This document shows positions 1-12,108 of a stretch of 64,000 nt of DNA, piece after piece. The stretch's first letter is position 1, and every line of letters begins with the position of its first letter. The notes under the pieces are model-generated. The model made no database searches. It was given only the letters and a program-made list of their open reading frames with translations, and was not told where the DNA came from. The DNA is from an uncultured bacterium. Lineage in GTDB: Bacteria; Patescibacteriota; Gracilibacteria; Absconditabacterales; Absconditicoccaceae. Location of the stretch: positions 1 to 64,000 of the forward strand of contig CAMJSB010000005.1 in NCBI GenBank assembly GCA_946408385.1, written 5' to 3'. The position numbers and the translations under genes were made by a program.

Positions 1-1
1 T

Positions 2-1852
2 ACAAATATTCAAAAAGTCTGAGTAGATGAACCAGAACTTTTGAAATCTAATGGAAAATACCTTTTCTACTATTCAGAGGTTGATTACAATGACAAATAT
101 ATATCCATAATCAAAACTCCTACTAAAAATGACTTATCAGATGCTGAAATTGTAGCTAAAATTAACATTCCTGATAGCTTGAGTAATATTCAGCTATTCT
201 TGAATGGAGATAAATTAGTTATTCTGGGTACTCGTTATGCTTCAAAATCTGATTCTATTCTTGGGGCAAACCGCACATTAGTAATTATATATGATATTAG
301 CGATTTAGAAAATCTAAAATTAGAAAAACTGACTGAAGTTTATGGAAGTTTTGAAGATGCTAGAATGATTAATGATCAGCTTTATCTCATTTCTTCTGTT
401 AATTTAAGCTGGTATGATATAGCACGAAGAGATGAACCTGTTTTGTTTAATGATATACAACCAAAATTAACTGATATTACTCTCAAAAAAAGTTCAGATT
501 CGAAGAAAACATATGATAAAAAGGTAAGTTCAATGCCTTGTGATAGTATTTTCTACCTATTGCCTTCCGAAGATACGATGAAAGAAACCGATACTTATCC
601 TAATTTCACATTAATTTCTCAGATTTCTTTAAGTGATTTAAATGCTACTCCTAAACAAAGTCTTGTGTTTGGAAACGTTGATGAGATTCATATGAGTCAG
701 ACTTCTTTATATTTACCTGCTCCAATTTACTTCTCTAGTCCAACTAGATGTTCACATCGAGGATGTTATGGTTCACGATATTATAGAGATGAAAATACTT
801 TGGTTCACAAATTCAATTTAGAAAAATCTGTACAATATCAAGATTCAACTATCATTCCAGGAACTCCACTAAATCAATATTCAATGGATGAGGATGATAA
901 TTGAAATTTCAGAATTCTAACCACTACTTGGTATGATCAGAACGCCACTCATCTATCAATACTTGATAAAAATATGAAATTAAAATGAAATCTGATGAAT
1001 ATCGAACCAGGTGAGAATTTCAAATCTTCACGCTACATTTGAGATAAATTATATCTAGTAACTTATCAAAGCATCGATCCTCTGTTTGTGATAGATATGG
1101 AAGATATAAGTAAACCAAAAATTATTTGAGAACTAAAGATTCCCGGATATTCTACATATTTACATCCATATTCAGATGCTAAAAATGGAATTCAATACTT
1201 AATCGGATTATGATATTCTACTATTGATAACGGATATGGAGGATTAAAACAAGGTGGTGCAAAAATAGATTTGTATAAAATTGATTACAAAGACCATGAA
1301 ACAGCTGAAACTAAGTGTAGTTCATTGATTACAAAAAATGTAAATGCAGACTTAACTGATTCATGTACAAAATCTACCGATGGTAAAAAATGTAACGAAG
1401 AACAGAGATTGTATGAAGATTGTCTAACTAAAGTAAATCCGGAGAATATTGCAGTTTCAGTAATTGCTTCTTATGAATTTGATGGAGATATCAGTTATAC
1501 TCCAGCACTAGAAAATCCTAGAGTATTTGTATGGAGATCTAATAAACAAGAATTAGTATTACCAATGGTGATTGCTAAAATCCTTGAAGAATGAACTCGT
1601 GAAAATCATCGAAAAGAAAAATATGACGCATTTCTTGGATTGAAATGATTGTCCATGAAAACTTCCACTGCACTTATTAAAGAGGTTTTATCCCAGAACT
1701 TCATAACTAATTCTGATGAAATTGAAAATTATCGTCGAGATTTTGAAGATGCTAGAGTGGGATATATTGATGATACATATTATTTCTTAGTTTGATGATT
1801 TGCTGGATTCTTGAATAAGGATGGTAAAGTAGCTACTTTGGGTACTTTATAG
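2..1852 (+). CDS. Secreted beta-propeller domain protein (5' partial)
   Basis: The frame is open from the window edge to a TAG stop, about 616 residues, once UGA is read as Gly. It opens with TNIQKVGVDEPELLKSNGKY, a very close match to the conserved start of the Beta_propel family (PF09826, TNVQxxGVDEPDIVKTDG); the Gly there is encoded by UGA. These are extracellular, usually membrane-anchored proteins of unknown function. Several Cys pairs (CSHRGC near residue 255, and a cluster near 440-475) suggest disulfides outside the cell. The signal peptide would lie upstream of the window. A terminator follows. Family call is firm; function is not known. Confidence 0.8.
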
Positions 1853-1876
1853 TAAATAGATAACTCATAAAAAGTT

Positions 1877-1906
1877 AGCAGGTAAGTATTTACCTGTTAA
1901 TTTTTT
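1877..1906 (+). terminator. Rho-independent terminator after the beta-propeller gene
   Basis: Stem AGCAGGTAA / TTACCTGTT with a 4-base loop is followed by a T run, 25 bases after the TAG stop. Confidence 0.75.
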
Positions 1907-1979
1907 ATTTAGTGTAAAGAACTAAAAAATAGCAAGTCAGTATGTCGAATTCTGCTCGGTGAGAGGGTAATATTTTTAG

Positions 1980-2085
1980 ACAACCCCCTCTGGCTTTCAG
2001 CCATCTCCCCCTCACAGGGGAGTAAACGTTAAATGTGGTTTTGCTCCCTGTTAGGGGAGCTGGCGCGTAGCGGCTGAGGGGTTGT
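1980..2085. repeat. GC-rich palindromic intergenic element
   Basis: The outer arms ACAACCCCCTC and GAGGGGTTGT are inverted repeats. Inside are TCTCCCCCTCACAGGGGAG and CTCCCTGTTAGGGGAG, also self-complementary. The element is far richer in G+C than its surroundings and contains no gene. It looks like a REP or MITE-like unit. A partial relative starting with ACAACCCCCT lies near 14070. Confidence 0.6.
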
Positions 2086-2105
2086 TAGCATCACGTTTCC
2101 CTGGA

Positions 2106-2130
2106 TTCTTCGCTAACGCTCAGAATGACA
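2106..2130. repeat. Short dispersed repeat, copy 1 (TTCGCTAACG...CAGAATGACA)
   Basis: The sequence TTCTTCGCTAACGCTCAGAATGACA recurs with two changes near 44054-44075, also in an intergenic gap. A second partial CAGAATGACA follows at about 2146. No coding function is visible. Confidence 0.5.
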
Positions 2131-2220
2131 AAATATCATTTTATTCAGAATGACAAAAGCGTTCAGATTTTTTTATTTATTTGAATTTTGGTGGTGAATA
2201 ACTATAATTAAAATACACAT

Positions 2221-2590
2221 GGGGGTGAATTTTGGATTTGATGGAAGGATCTCGTGTGTATAGATAGCCACTCCTCGAGGATTCCTAGAGGCTAATCATG
2301 GATCAAAAAAACAATGCTAACAATAGCGCAAAGTCTCTTCTTGCAAGAGCTGGATTAGTTAAAGCTTACGCTTACTGCTAATTCATTAACCTTCATTTTG
2401 ACTCCTGCTAGAATGAAGGTCGACCTATAGCAGGAACCTTATAGTTGGATTAATAAAAAGTGGATAAGTTTGATTCTTTTCTTTCACTATCCTATTAATC
2501 TAACTTAAAAAACAGGATAAAAAGAAATCTATAGTGGTAGAAGTTTGTATGCATGCCTTTTAGACCGGAGTTCAACTCTCCGCACCTCCA
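2221..2590 (+). ncRNA. ssrA: tmRNA (transfer-messenger RNA)
   Basis: The 5' end GGGGGTGAATTTTGGATTTG is the classic tmRNA start. It pairs with the 3' CACCTCC as a 7-bp acceptor stem with one G-U pair; the 3' end also has the T-arm-like GAGTTCAACTCTCC, and CCA is not encoded. Length is 370 nt. A tag frame can be read from about 2316 (GCT AAC AAT...) to TAA at 2379-2381, ending in GLVKAYAYC, an unusual tail compared with the common (A)LAA. tmRNA rescues stalled ribosomes together with SmpB. The 3' end is also the integration site of the mobile element that follows. Confidence 0.93.
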
Positions 2591-4284
2591 GTTGCGGGAT
2601 TTGTTTTGTCTGAAATATCCTTAAAGTATAGATACAAACTAGAAACTTCAGGGGTTTGACATCCAATATCTTTTCAATAGTAGATAACTCAATTGAAACA
2701 AACCCTAATTATTAACTGCTTCATTTCTATATCTCAATACTCTCGGACATAGGCAGGAGCAAATAATGCCATTTTTGCGTCATTGTATGCTCTCTGATAT
2801 TGTGTCTCAGTAAAACTAGTATCGGCAATTTCATATTCTAATTGCTCTTTTTTTTCGTTTAATTCTGCTCGTTCTATTTCTTTTTTGTGGAATAGGCTTT
2901 CTACTGTTATGGTATCCAACATAGCTGAAATTCTCTCCATTCTATTCTCTATGTCCTTAATTTCCTTTTTCTTTACCTTAATTATATCTGCCTCATCTCA
3001 TCTTTCACTTTGCCATTGTTCTTTGAATAGAGCATCAAAAAGAGCTATTATATCTTTGGATGGAGTAATTTCCTCTAGCCTTTCTTTTACTGCTTTATGT
3101 ATTTCATCTCTTGAGATAGATTTCTTAAACATCTTACACTTCTTGTTGTTACATCAATAGTAGTGATGGTATGCTTTAGTCTTAGATAGGCTCCTCCATT
3201 TGGACATTGCTTTATCACATAATGGGCAACGTACAATCCTTTTGAGAGGGTAGTCATCATCATCTTCATCGTATTTCTTCTTTTCAAATCAGGAGTTGTA
3301 TGTGGAAACTCTCTCTAATAATTTGTACATAGTTGCCTCATCAATAACTGGAGGATGTTGTCATAGAGTTGGAGTATCTATTCCATAATCAGGATATACT
3401 ATGTATCCTCCCCAAAAGTATATTTTTCGTGGTACTAATATTTTACCAACAAATCAACCAGATAATTCTCAGGATTTATTTTTCTTACTATTTGATTTTA
3501 CTCAATGCTCTACGAAATAGTCATATAGTTGTTGCTTAGTATATAGTACTCAATCAGCAAAATCTTCCAATCATTTCTTTAGGATTGGGTATAGTTCTTC
3601 ATCTAATTTTAGTATTTTAATCTCTTTTGCTCATTGTGTTATTACTTCTCTACGGTATCAAAGAGGTATAGCAGCAAATGGTCGTAGTCATAGTTTTAGT
3701 TTTCAGGATATTCAATTACGTACTCTTTTTGCTCATCTCATACTTTCTATAGCGTCATTCATAGCACTGAAATTGTATTGGATAAATCCCATTTCATCAT
3801 CCAAATCTACAAGTCATCAGCTACTTACTGCTACTAGACTAACTCATAATATTTCTAATTCCTTTATCTTCATATAGTTTCGTGATATATCGTGGTTCCT
3901 AGAAAACCTTGATGTATTAGCAACTATGAATAACTCTATTTCTTTAACTGTACCATTCTTGTTTGCCTGTTTTATTAGTTCAAACGCCTCATCAAAATTT
4001 GGTCTATGTTCCTGTGTTCAGGATATAGCCTCATCGTAAAATGGTTCGTGTACTATTTCAACTCAGTTTTCCTTTGCCCATCTTTCACATTCTATTATCT
4101 GAGCAGCAATTCAACCTCATTTGGTTTTTTGTTCATCGGTTGAAACTCTGGCATAGATAATTCCTTTCTTCCCTGCTAAATCCTTTTTTGTCTCTTGGAT
4201 TGGCTTTGGAGCAACTATAGTTTTGCTCTTGTAGTCGTATCACAATGATTGTAGTGAGTTAGTTTTTCTCTTTTTTCTTGCCAT
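2560..4284 (-). CDS. Large serine recombinase (element integrase)
   Basis: Full frame of 574 residues with ATG at 4284. The N-terminal resolvase domain has YARVSTDEQ with the likely catalytic Ser48, then FYDEAISGT and the arginine motif NTSRFSRN. A recombinase domain follows (GKLKLGLRPFAAIPLGYRRE), then a zinc ribbon CPLCDKAM...CNNKKC and a charged coiled coil. This is the architecture of integrases of mobile elements and phages. The TAA stop lies inside the tmRNA gene on the opposite strand, so the last ten codons are antisense to ssrA. This places attL at the ssrA 3' end. UGA is used for many Gly codons, so the element is adapted to this code. Confidence 0.92.
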
Positions 4285-4364
4285 TGTTAAACTCCATAGA
4301 AATTAAATGAGCGGTTTATTTATAAGGATTTTCTCATTTTTTACAAGTTTAACAAATTTGATAT

Positions 4365-4390
4365 GAAAAAACACCCCTAAGGGTGCTTTT
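4365..4390 (-). terminator. Terminator downstream of the 43-residue gene
   Basis: AAAAACACCC ctaa GGGTGCTTTT forms a stem; on the minus strand it is followed by a T run. It separates the small gene from the recombinase gene. Confidence 0.65.
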
Positions 4391-4410
4391 AAGTATGACT
4401 TTCAGTAGTC

Positions 4411-4542
4411 CTATCCTTTACAAACCTTTCTAATAGACTGTCTGCAAATGGCTCTGATGAGAGACATAATTTCTTCTATCTGTTCATCAGTAAGAGTGGC
4501 ATACTTTGGTCATAGTAATTCTCTTGCCTGCTCAATTGTCAT
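4411..4542 (-). CDS. Small hypothetical island protein (43 residues)
   Basis: ATG to TAG frame starting MTIEQARELLGPKYATLTDE and including one UGA Gly. The sequence looks helical and amphipathic, with a Cys and basic residues near the end. It sits between the recombinase and a long unknown gene, and its own terminator follows. Just upstream, at 4555-4596, is an inverted repeat (ATTGCCTCC / GGAGGTGGCAAT) enclosing a smaller hairpin, which may regulate it. No family recognised; a small regulator of the element is one possibility. Confidence 0.5.
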
Positions 4543-4634
4543 TTTAATAATGCAATTGCCTCCGCCTTAGGTCATAAGGTAATTGGAGGTGGCAATGTAG
4601 AAGGCTCCATTTCTGTGGAGTATTGACATTATAA

Positions 4635-5969
4635 TTATTCAGTATATTCTTTTCAATCGTATTTTCACTTTTTCCCTCAAATCATTTTAATCCTATCTCA
4701 TTTGATATACCTTTTTCCATAGTCGTAACGTTCAATATGTGCTCATCAGTTCTGACTTGTAAACTCTCTAATCTCCTCAATCCTTGATATATCATCAACC
4801 TGAAAATCTGACTTTAGATGTTGTATCTCTTTCTTCTTAAGTACTACAGTTACATCAGCCCTATCTGTTGTTGTACGGATTAGTTCTATCTCTTTTAGTA
4901 ATTCTTTCTGCCATTCTTCACTAGCAAAATCTAAGTTATCTAATTTAGTTTTTTTAGTCTCAGTTTTAGGCAAGTCTCATTTTAGTTTTTTACCTAATCA
5001 CTTCCTCAATCATTTTACAATTGCTAAGTTACTAATTCTTGTAATATATGGATTAGGGAATATATCGTTAATTAGAGATACACATTCAACATATGGATTA
5101 TTACGTACAAAGTCTCAAACCAAATCCTTGTTTACCACAAAACATTCACTACCTATTCTTCTCTTTCAAACTGGATACCACAAATTTTTACCTGAGCATA
5201 TGGTAATACTATTTCACAATATAAGTTCATTGAATAGTATGTATCAAATAATTAGGCAAGGGTTATATATAAGCCGTGTATCAAAACTTTTTCATAGATT
5301 GTTGTATTCTACTCCATACTTTTCACATACTGCTTTACTGTATTCTTCGTGTATGTTAAGTGTATATTCTCAATTCCACATTTCATCATTTGAGGTTTGT
5401 CTTATTATTTGGTGCTCTTTGATAGGGAAAGGTTTTTTCTCTTTCTCCAATACGTGGTACAACAAAATATGGGATAGAAAGTTACATCATTCTCTGTGCA
5501 TATTTCATAGGTAACCACTCTCTCTACAATCAAAAAATAGTTTTTCAGATATTAGTTTTCAGGTCTTTGAATTTGGAGATATTGTGATATGGAAACACGA
5601 AAATAATTTATCCAATATTTTATATGTATTTTGGTCAGTAGTCCACAACATCAACCTATATACTAGGTATAGTCATAAGTCTACTTTCAATACTTTCTTT
5701 CACTCAATAATCTCTTTATCAACCTTGAAAGTCTTTTGTCACACTATGGTAGTAACTGTTTCATTTGCTAGTTCAAATTGTTCTTTACTCATTAGTAATG
5801 GACTATCAATATATACTGGTAGATGTGAAAGCATATTACCAATATTAACATAGTTTAAGCTATAATCTAAGAAATCAAATGTATTTAATGGAGTAAAAGA
5901 AGATAAAATTTGCCAAACTCATCATTCACGGAAACAGTTATATTCTCCTAAGGTTAAGGATTTATCCAT
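4635..5969 (-). CDS. Uncharacterised island protein (444 residues)
   Basis: A continuous frame from ATG at 5969 to TAA at 4635, with about 30 UGA codons read as Gly. I recognise no family. It has no signal peptide and no clear membrane segment. The middle part contains several Cys (FCHI-type stretch, ECFVV) and the C-terminal 100 residues are highly charged and probably coiled (KKEIQHLKSDFQVDD). It lies between the integrase and the restriction operon, in the position where such elements often keep replication, excision or defence genes. Function is open. Confidence 0.72.
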
Positions 5970-6042
5970 CTGACACAAAAAAGTATATAAATTTGAATTT
6001 TCAGGACGGTACTACCTGCCATTTCTCTGCATTTATACCCCT

Positions 6043-9000
6043 CTAATTTTGACTTAAAACACCGTAGAACTTTTCAAAGAATGCTGTAAGTTTCTCAAAT
6101 ACTGTCTTTCTCTTTTCCTTAGTTGCTTTGCTGAATAATCCTGTACTAGGTAATATCTTTCAGAATGCCATACCTGTACTAACTAACTTTCCATCTACAA
6201 AAGCCTCTTTCATAAATTGACGTGTCTCCTTCTCCTTTAGTTTCTCAGCCTCAATTATGTCTCCTAGTTCCTTATCTGATTTGTCTTTGATATACTTTGT
6301 CCATATGTCATATATGTCATCTCCCTTATTTAATCCCTCAATAAACTCATCAATCAACTCTTTCTTGTTTCTCAACTCAATGGATGAATTAACGGCTCTA
6401 TCAATATCTGTCCTTAGTTTCTTATCTGACTTTCCTCATTTGTTGTATTGGTCAACTAGTAGTAGGATATAGTCTACATTTATTTCTATCTGCTTTAGTA
6501 ACTCTATTTCAAAAATCAAATCCTCATTTACATTTACCGCCTCAGTTTCTGTTTGGTTGCGGAAATGCTCATACACATCAATATACATTGAACTATAATC
6601 CTGAACCTCCCTCTCATTCAATGTTTCATCATTGCTGAACTCATCAAATGAAACTAGGATATTTCTTAGTTTTAATATCTTTCCATATAGCTTAACAAAA
6701 TCCATCTGCCTTTTCTCTCACTTTATTACCTCACCACATTCATAGTTATCCTTTAACATACCTACTAACTCAATATATCCTGGAATGTGCTTTTTGTTTT
6801 CAGTATATCCATTCATATATTCATCATAGGTTTTGATTAGTACAGTACTCTTAGCATTTTCATTACCAAACAAAGCCAAACTATCATTTGTAGCTTTCTC
6901 CAAATTCCTGAAACATACGATATTACCAAATGTTTTGACAGAGTTTAGTATCCTGTTTGTTCTGGAGAATGCCTGTAATAGTCAGTGTAATCTTAGGTTT
7001 TTATCTACCCAAAGAGTATTTAATGTTGTAGCATCAAATCACGTAAGGAACATATTTACTACAATCAATAAATCTAACTCTCTGTTCTTCATTCTCAATG
7101 ATATATCCTTGTAATAACTCTGGAACTTATCACTGCTAGTATCATAATTCATTTTGAACATCTTGTTATAGTCCTTTATAGCCTCATCCAAGAAGTCTCT
7201 ATCTGGTCATTCCAAAGCCTCAGTACTATCTGGATTTTCATCTATAATCAAATCGTCTCCCTCGTCATCTCCATTTACACCAAAGGAATAGATAAGTCAG
7301 ATTTTCAATTTCTGAAACTCAGGCAAGTCTTTCATTTGTCTTTGAAATTCTGAGTAGTAAGCTCTTGCCATAGGTATGCTCTGAACTGCTAGAATAGCAT
7401 TAAATCCTCTTAGCCTTACTTTTTCTTTCATCTGCTTTTGTGTTTTTGCTGAAGCAATTTCTCAGATGTTCGTAGTAGCATAAAATCTATAACTCTTTTC
7501 CCTCTTTGTTTTCTGTGAAAAATGGTCAATTATATATTTAGTTATTTTCTCAATTCTTTCTGGAGCCATTAAAGCTTTCTCTTTTTTAATTGCTGGTATT
7601 TTATCATCCTCTATATTCTCTGCCTCTTTAATTGTACTCAAATATTCTACCTTAAACGGTAAAACATTCCTATCATTGATAGCATCCACAATAGTATATG
7701 TATGTAGTTTTTCTCAGAATACCTGCTCAGTAGTTTGTAATAGAATATTACTACCTTTTACTCTATTCTCTGTAAATATAGGTGTCCCTGTAAATCAGAA
7801 TAGATGGTATTTATTGAATGCTTTTCTAATGTGTTTCTGCATTTCTCCAAACTGGGAACGGTGACACTCATCAAAGATTATTACTATATGGTCATCAAAT
7901 ATTGTATGGTCTTTGTATTTCTCGGAACTTGTAAGTTTATCTAACTTTTGGATTGTTGTAATGATAATCTTAGCATCTGGCTTTTTTAATAATTTGGATA
8001 GCATATCAGTAGTTTTTGTGGCATTAGCTGCACCTTTCTGGAAATTGTCATACTCTTTCATAGTCTGATAGTCTAAATCTTTTCTATCTACTACAAATAG
8101 TACTTTCTTTATTCACTCCATCTCTGTAGCAAGTTGTGCAGTTTTGAATGATGTAAGTGTTTTTCCACTTCCTGTTGTATGCCATATATAACCTCCAGCA
8201 TCTCTTGTTCCTACAGTTTTATTATTAGTACTAATCAATATCTTATTCAGTATTTTCTCACAGGCACAAATCTGATATGGTCTCATCACTAGGAGTTTGT
8301 CATCTGAATTGAATACACAGTATTTGGCTATGATATTTAGTAGTGTATGTTTAGTAAAGAATGTAGCTGTAAAATCCATCAAATCAGGTATTACTTTATT
8401 CTTACTATCTGCCCACCAACTCGTAAACTCAAAACTATTGGATGTTTTCTTTTCCTTACTAGCTTTGTCATTTTCATTATCTATATGTCCTTGTCTGGTT
8501 GTATTACTATAATACTTTGTGTAGGTTCAATTAGATATTACAAAAATCTGAACATACTCAAATAATCATAATCCTGACCAGAAACTATCTCTTTGGTATC
8601 TATTTATTTGATTAAATGCCTCTTTAATATTAACCCCTCTTCTCTTTAGTTCTACGTGTACCATAGGCAATCCATTTACTAGTATAGTCACATCGTAACG
8701 GTTGCTCCTATTTCAACTATCTGTTTCATATTGGTTTATTACCTGTAGAGAGTTTTTATGTATATTCTCTTTGTCTAATATCTTTATGTTCCTAATGTTT
8801 CCATTATCTAATGTTAGTGTATAGATATAGTCTTTCTGTACTTTTTGAGTTTTTTCTTTAACCCTATCATTTGGTTTTGCTAAATAGTTATTCAATAGCT
8901 GTTTCCACTCCTTATCTGAGAATGTATACCCATTCAGTTTTTCTAATTGCTTCCTTAGGTTATCCACCAACTCCTCCTCAGTATGAAAAGTAAGTCTCTC

Positions 9001-9147
9001 ATATCATTGAGCTACTAATTTATTTATAAACTCCCTTTCCAAGTCTGCTTCACTTTGATAAGCACTAGATTTTTGTCAAACTGATTTATATTCGGTTACC
9101 AGTGTACTCTGTGAAGTCTCTACGATAGTGGAATAACGTGGTTCCAT
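6043..9147 (-). CDS. hsdR: Type I restriction enzyme, R subunit
   Basis: 1034 residues, normal for HsdR. The N-terminal nuclease region shows the D...ExK pattern ([10 protein letters not shown]...VELKRRG). Motor motifs follow: Walker A HTTGSGKT at residues 323-330, DECH at about 426, GFTGTP shortly after, and a late helicase motif QAFSRTNR. HsdR cuts DNA after ATP-driven translocation when the HsdS-HsdM complex meets an unmethylated site. Its ATG lies 5 bases after the hsdS stop, so it is the last gene of the hsdM-hsdS-hsdR operon. Gly uses UGA and GGN codons mixed. Confidence 0.95.
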
Positions 9148-9152
9148 ATACT

Positions 9153-10328
9153 CTAATTAAAAGTTAAAAGTTTATCTCTGTAATATTCATACTGTTGATG
9201 TCTCATTTTTATTTCTGCTGGTAGTCACTCAGTTAAATCATTAGTTAGTGTGTTAAAACTATCTAATGTCTTTACTATTTTCTCCTGTTCTTCTAAAGTT
9301 GGAATATTTACTACAGGAGATTTTAGTAAATCATAAGACACAAAAGGTTGGGCTCCTTTTTGTTGTCAAATATAATCCTGTATTAACAATAAATAATAAG
9401 CATAACGTTTATTTACTAGGCTATTCTTGTGCTTACATATAACTCAATTATATGTTACAAAATGTTTTCATTCTCCCCAATTTACTATTCAGGCATACGC
9501 TCAAATATGTCATATAACAGGAGCATCCTCACTATTATATTCTGTATGGTATCACACAATACCATTGCTTCAATATACAGGATATTCTCACTTACTTTCA
9601 GGAATATTATTTCACGTTCAATATTGAAAATCATAAATATCTCACATTGTAAGAGTTATTAAATTTTGATTAGAATTATCTGAAAAATCTAATAATTTAC
9701 TACGATAATATTTATATTGACTTTTCCTAGCCTCCAGCTCCGCCTCCAGCTCCGCCTCCAGCTCCGCCTCCAGCTCCGTAAACTTATCTAATATATTTAC
9801 AATCTCCTTTTGAATTTCATATGGTGGAACTGGTATTTTTAGTTTCATAAAATCTGTTTTTGAAATATAGAACCTAGTCACTCAACGTACAACAGTAAAT
9901 ACTTGTTTCCTAAACATAGTAGACCTAAATGCATATTTCAAATAACCTGTTGCTATTAACGGTTTATATTCATCTTTTATGCGTAATCAAAAAAGATGGT
10001 CATCCATAAATACTCATTCTTGTATTTCGTCTTCAATCTCTGAAGCTATTGCGCACTCATCAGGAGTTTCAGATGCACTAGTGAACAGTATGTCTCATTG
10101 TTTTAATGTATTTTGTTTTAAAGTTTTTACTGTAGCATTTTTTAAATCAGTTGTATCTATCTTTAAGTTAGTATAAGCATTCATATAATCAATAAACACA
10201 CAGTTTCATTCATCTGCCCATTTATTTGAGGCTCAGGTCATACCAGAAAATTGATTAAAAATTTCACATAGTGCTATGTGTTTAACTCCATTTCAACATT
10301 TTCCCTTTATAACTTGTTCTATATTCAT
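9153..10328 (-). CDS. hsdS: Type I restriction-modification specificity subunit
   Basis: 391 residues with two target-recognition domains, each ending in the conserved pattern IPVPPYEIQKEIVNILDKF and IPTLEEQEKIVKTLDSF plus a YYRxKLL helix. The two domains are joined by a long helix containing four exact ELEA repeats (12 bp each, 9731-9778). In the EcoR124 family the number of such spacer repeats sets the distance between the two half-sites of the recognition sequence (established knowledge). It starts 12 bases after hsdM. Confidence 0.93.
9731..9778. repeat. Four tandem 12-bp repeats inside hsdS
   Basis: The unit CCTCCAGCTCCG occurs four times without any change and encodes (ELEA)4 on the minus strand. 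It is strikingly G+C-rich for this genome. Unit length is a multiple of three, so gain or loss of units by slippage would keep the frame and change DNA specificity. Confidence 0.9.
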
Positions 10329-10340
10329 CCTATTATGCGA

Positions 10341-11900
10341 CTAAGAATTAAAATTTTCTTGAATAATTTTATCTATCTCAGCCCTTAATCTATTTTCTTT
10401 CTCTACAGTTTCTGATATCTTTTTATTCAATTCATCTATATTTATTTCTTCTCTTGTATCTTCAGCCTCTATATATGTAGGAATAAATAAATTATAATCG
10501 TTCTCTTTAATCGTATCATAATCTACTACTTTACATATGTGGTCTATATCTTGGCGATTTACATATCGATTAAAAATGTTCTCTTTATTGCTCTCAGAAA
10601 GCTGATTTTTGTTTCATACGTGAATAAACTCCTTACCTGCATCTATGAAAAGTATATCAGTATTTTGTTTATTCTTTTTTAATATATATACACAAGTAGC
10701 GATACCTGTACCAAAAAACAAATCATTTGGTAGTTGAATTATAGCGTCTATGAAATTATTATCTACTAAGTACTTCCTTATCTTTTGTTCTGCTCATCAT
10801 CTGTATAATGTACCTGGAAATTCAATTACTGCTGCACTTCATTGAGCTGATAGCCAACTGATTATGTGCATAATAAAAGCCATATCTCCTTTACTCTTTG
10901 GAGCTAATACTCCAGCAGGAGCAAACCTAGGGTCGTTAATTAGTAAGGGATTACTTTCTCATTCCCAAGGCACGGAATAGGGGGGATTAGATACTATAAT
11001 ATCAAATGGTTCATCATCCCAGTGTTGAGGGTTAATTAGTGTATCTCCTCTGGCTATATCAAACTTATCAAAATTAACATTATGGAGAAACATATTTATC
11101 CTACATAGGTTATATGTAGTTACGTTAATTTCCTGACCAAAGAAACCTTTTCTTACTCCATTTTCTCCTAGTACTTTTTTGAACTTCAAAAGTAGTCATC
11201 CTGAACCACAAGCAGGGTCATAAACTTTATTTACCTGCGTTACTCAATGGGTAGTAATTTTAACTAATAATTCTGATACTTCCTGTGGTGTAAAAAACTC
11301 TCATCCTCATTTACCAGCGTCAGCTGCATACATACCAATTAAATATTCATAAGCGTCTCAGAATAAATCTAATTCGTGGTCTCACATATTCAACTCAGCT
11401 ACTGTTTGAGTTAGATAGGAGAGTATTTTATTTCTCTCATCTACTGTTGTTCATAGTACCTGGTTATTTACATTAAAGTCATCAAATAAACCTTTTACAT
11501 CTGCCTCACTTGCTGTTCCCTGTGCTGAATTTTCTATTGCCTTAAATATATTATGTAGTGTCACATTGTAGTTAGGGTCATTGTGGCAATGCTTTACTAC
11601 ATTCTGGAATAATTGACTAGGTAAGATAAAGAAACCTTTGGTCTCTACTATTACATCTCTCCCTTGTTCTGCGTCTTCATCAGACATTTTAGTATAATCA
11701 AAATCTATTTCTCAGGCTTCCTGTTGCTGTTTGTTTACATACTCAATTATATTCTCACTAATGAAACGGTAGAAAAGCATTCATAGGAAGTATGCCATAA
11801 ATTGTTGGGAACTAATTCCTTTACCGTGTTTTACCTGTGTAGCAGCTTTCCATATTGTACTGAATAACTCATTCTTTGCCTGGATAGATTTTGTAGCCAT
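10341..11900 (-). CDS. hsdM: Type I restriction-modification, methyltransferase subunit
   Basis: 519 residues. The N-terminal helical HsdM domain is followed by the AdoMet site DPACGSGG at about 228-235 and the catalytic NPPY motif at about 305 ([11 protein letters not shown]), which marks an N6-adenine methyltransferase. [12 protein letters not shown] precedes the methylase domain as in typical HsdM. First gene of the operon; upstream is a terminator at 11976-12009, so a promoter is expected between 11901 and 11975. Confidence 0.95.
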
Positions 11901-11975
11901 AAATATAGTAATACAAAAAATAAATAGCTCATCACATACTGATATTAAAATTAGATTAAAAAGCAATCAGAAACT

Positions 11976-12009
11976 AAAAAAAGGAGCTCCATATAGGAAC
12001 TCCTTTTGC
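11976..12009 (-). terminator. Terminator upstream of the hsd operon
   Basis: The stem AAAGGAGTTCC / GGAGCTCCTTT is followed on the minus strand by seven T. It ends transcription from the gene at 12109-12354. Confidence 0.7.
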
Positions 12010-12108
12010 CACACAAAAGCCCTGTTCATCTGATGGACTTTTTGCTGTTCTATACTAATTTTTTCACTCAGAAAATCTACTAAGAGAGTATTCTCCAACC
12101 ACCAAATT

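Noticed and set aside
9731..9778. Tandem repeat as a CRISPR-like array
   Set aside because: Units are 12 bp without spacers and lie inside an intact hsdS frame. No CRISPR array was seen anywhere in the window.
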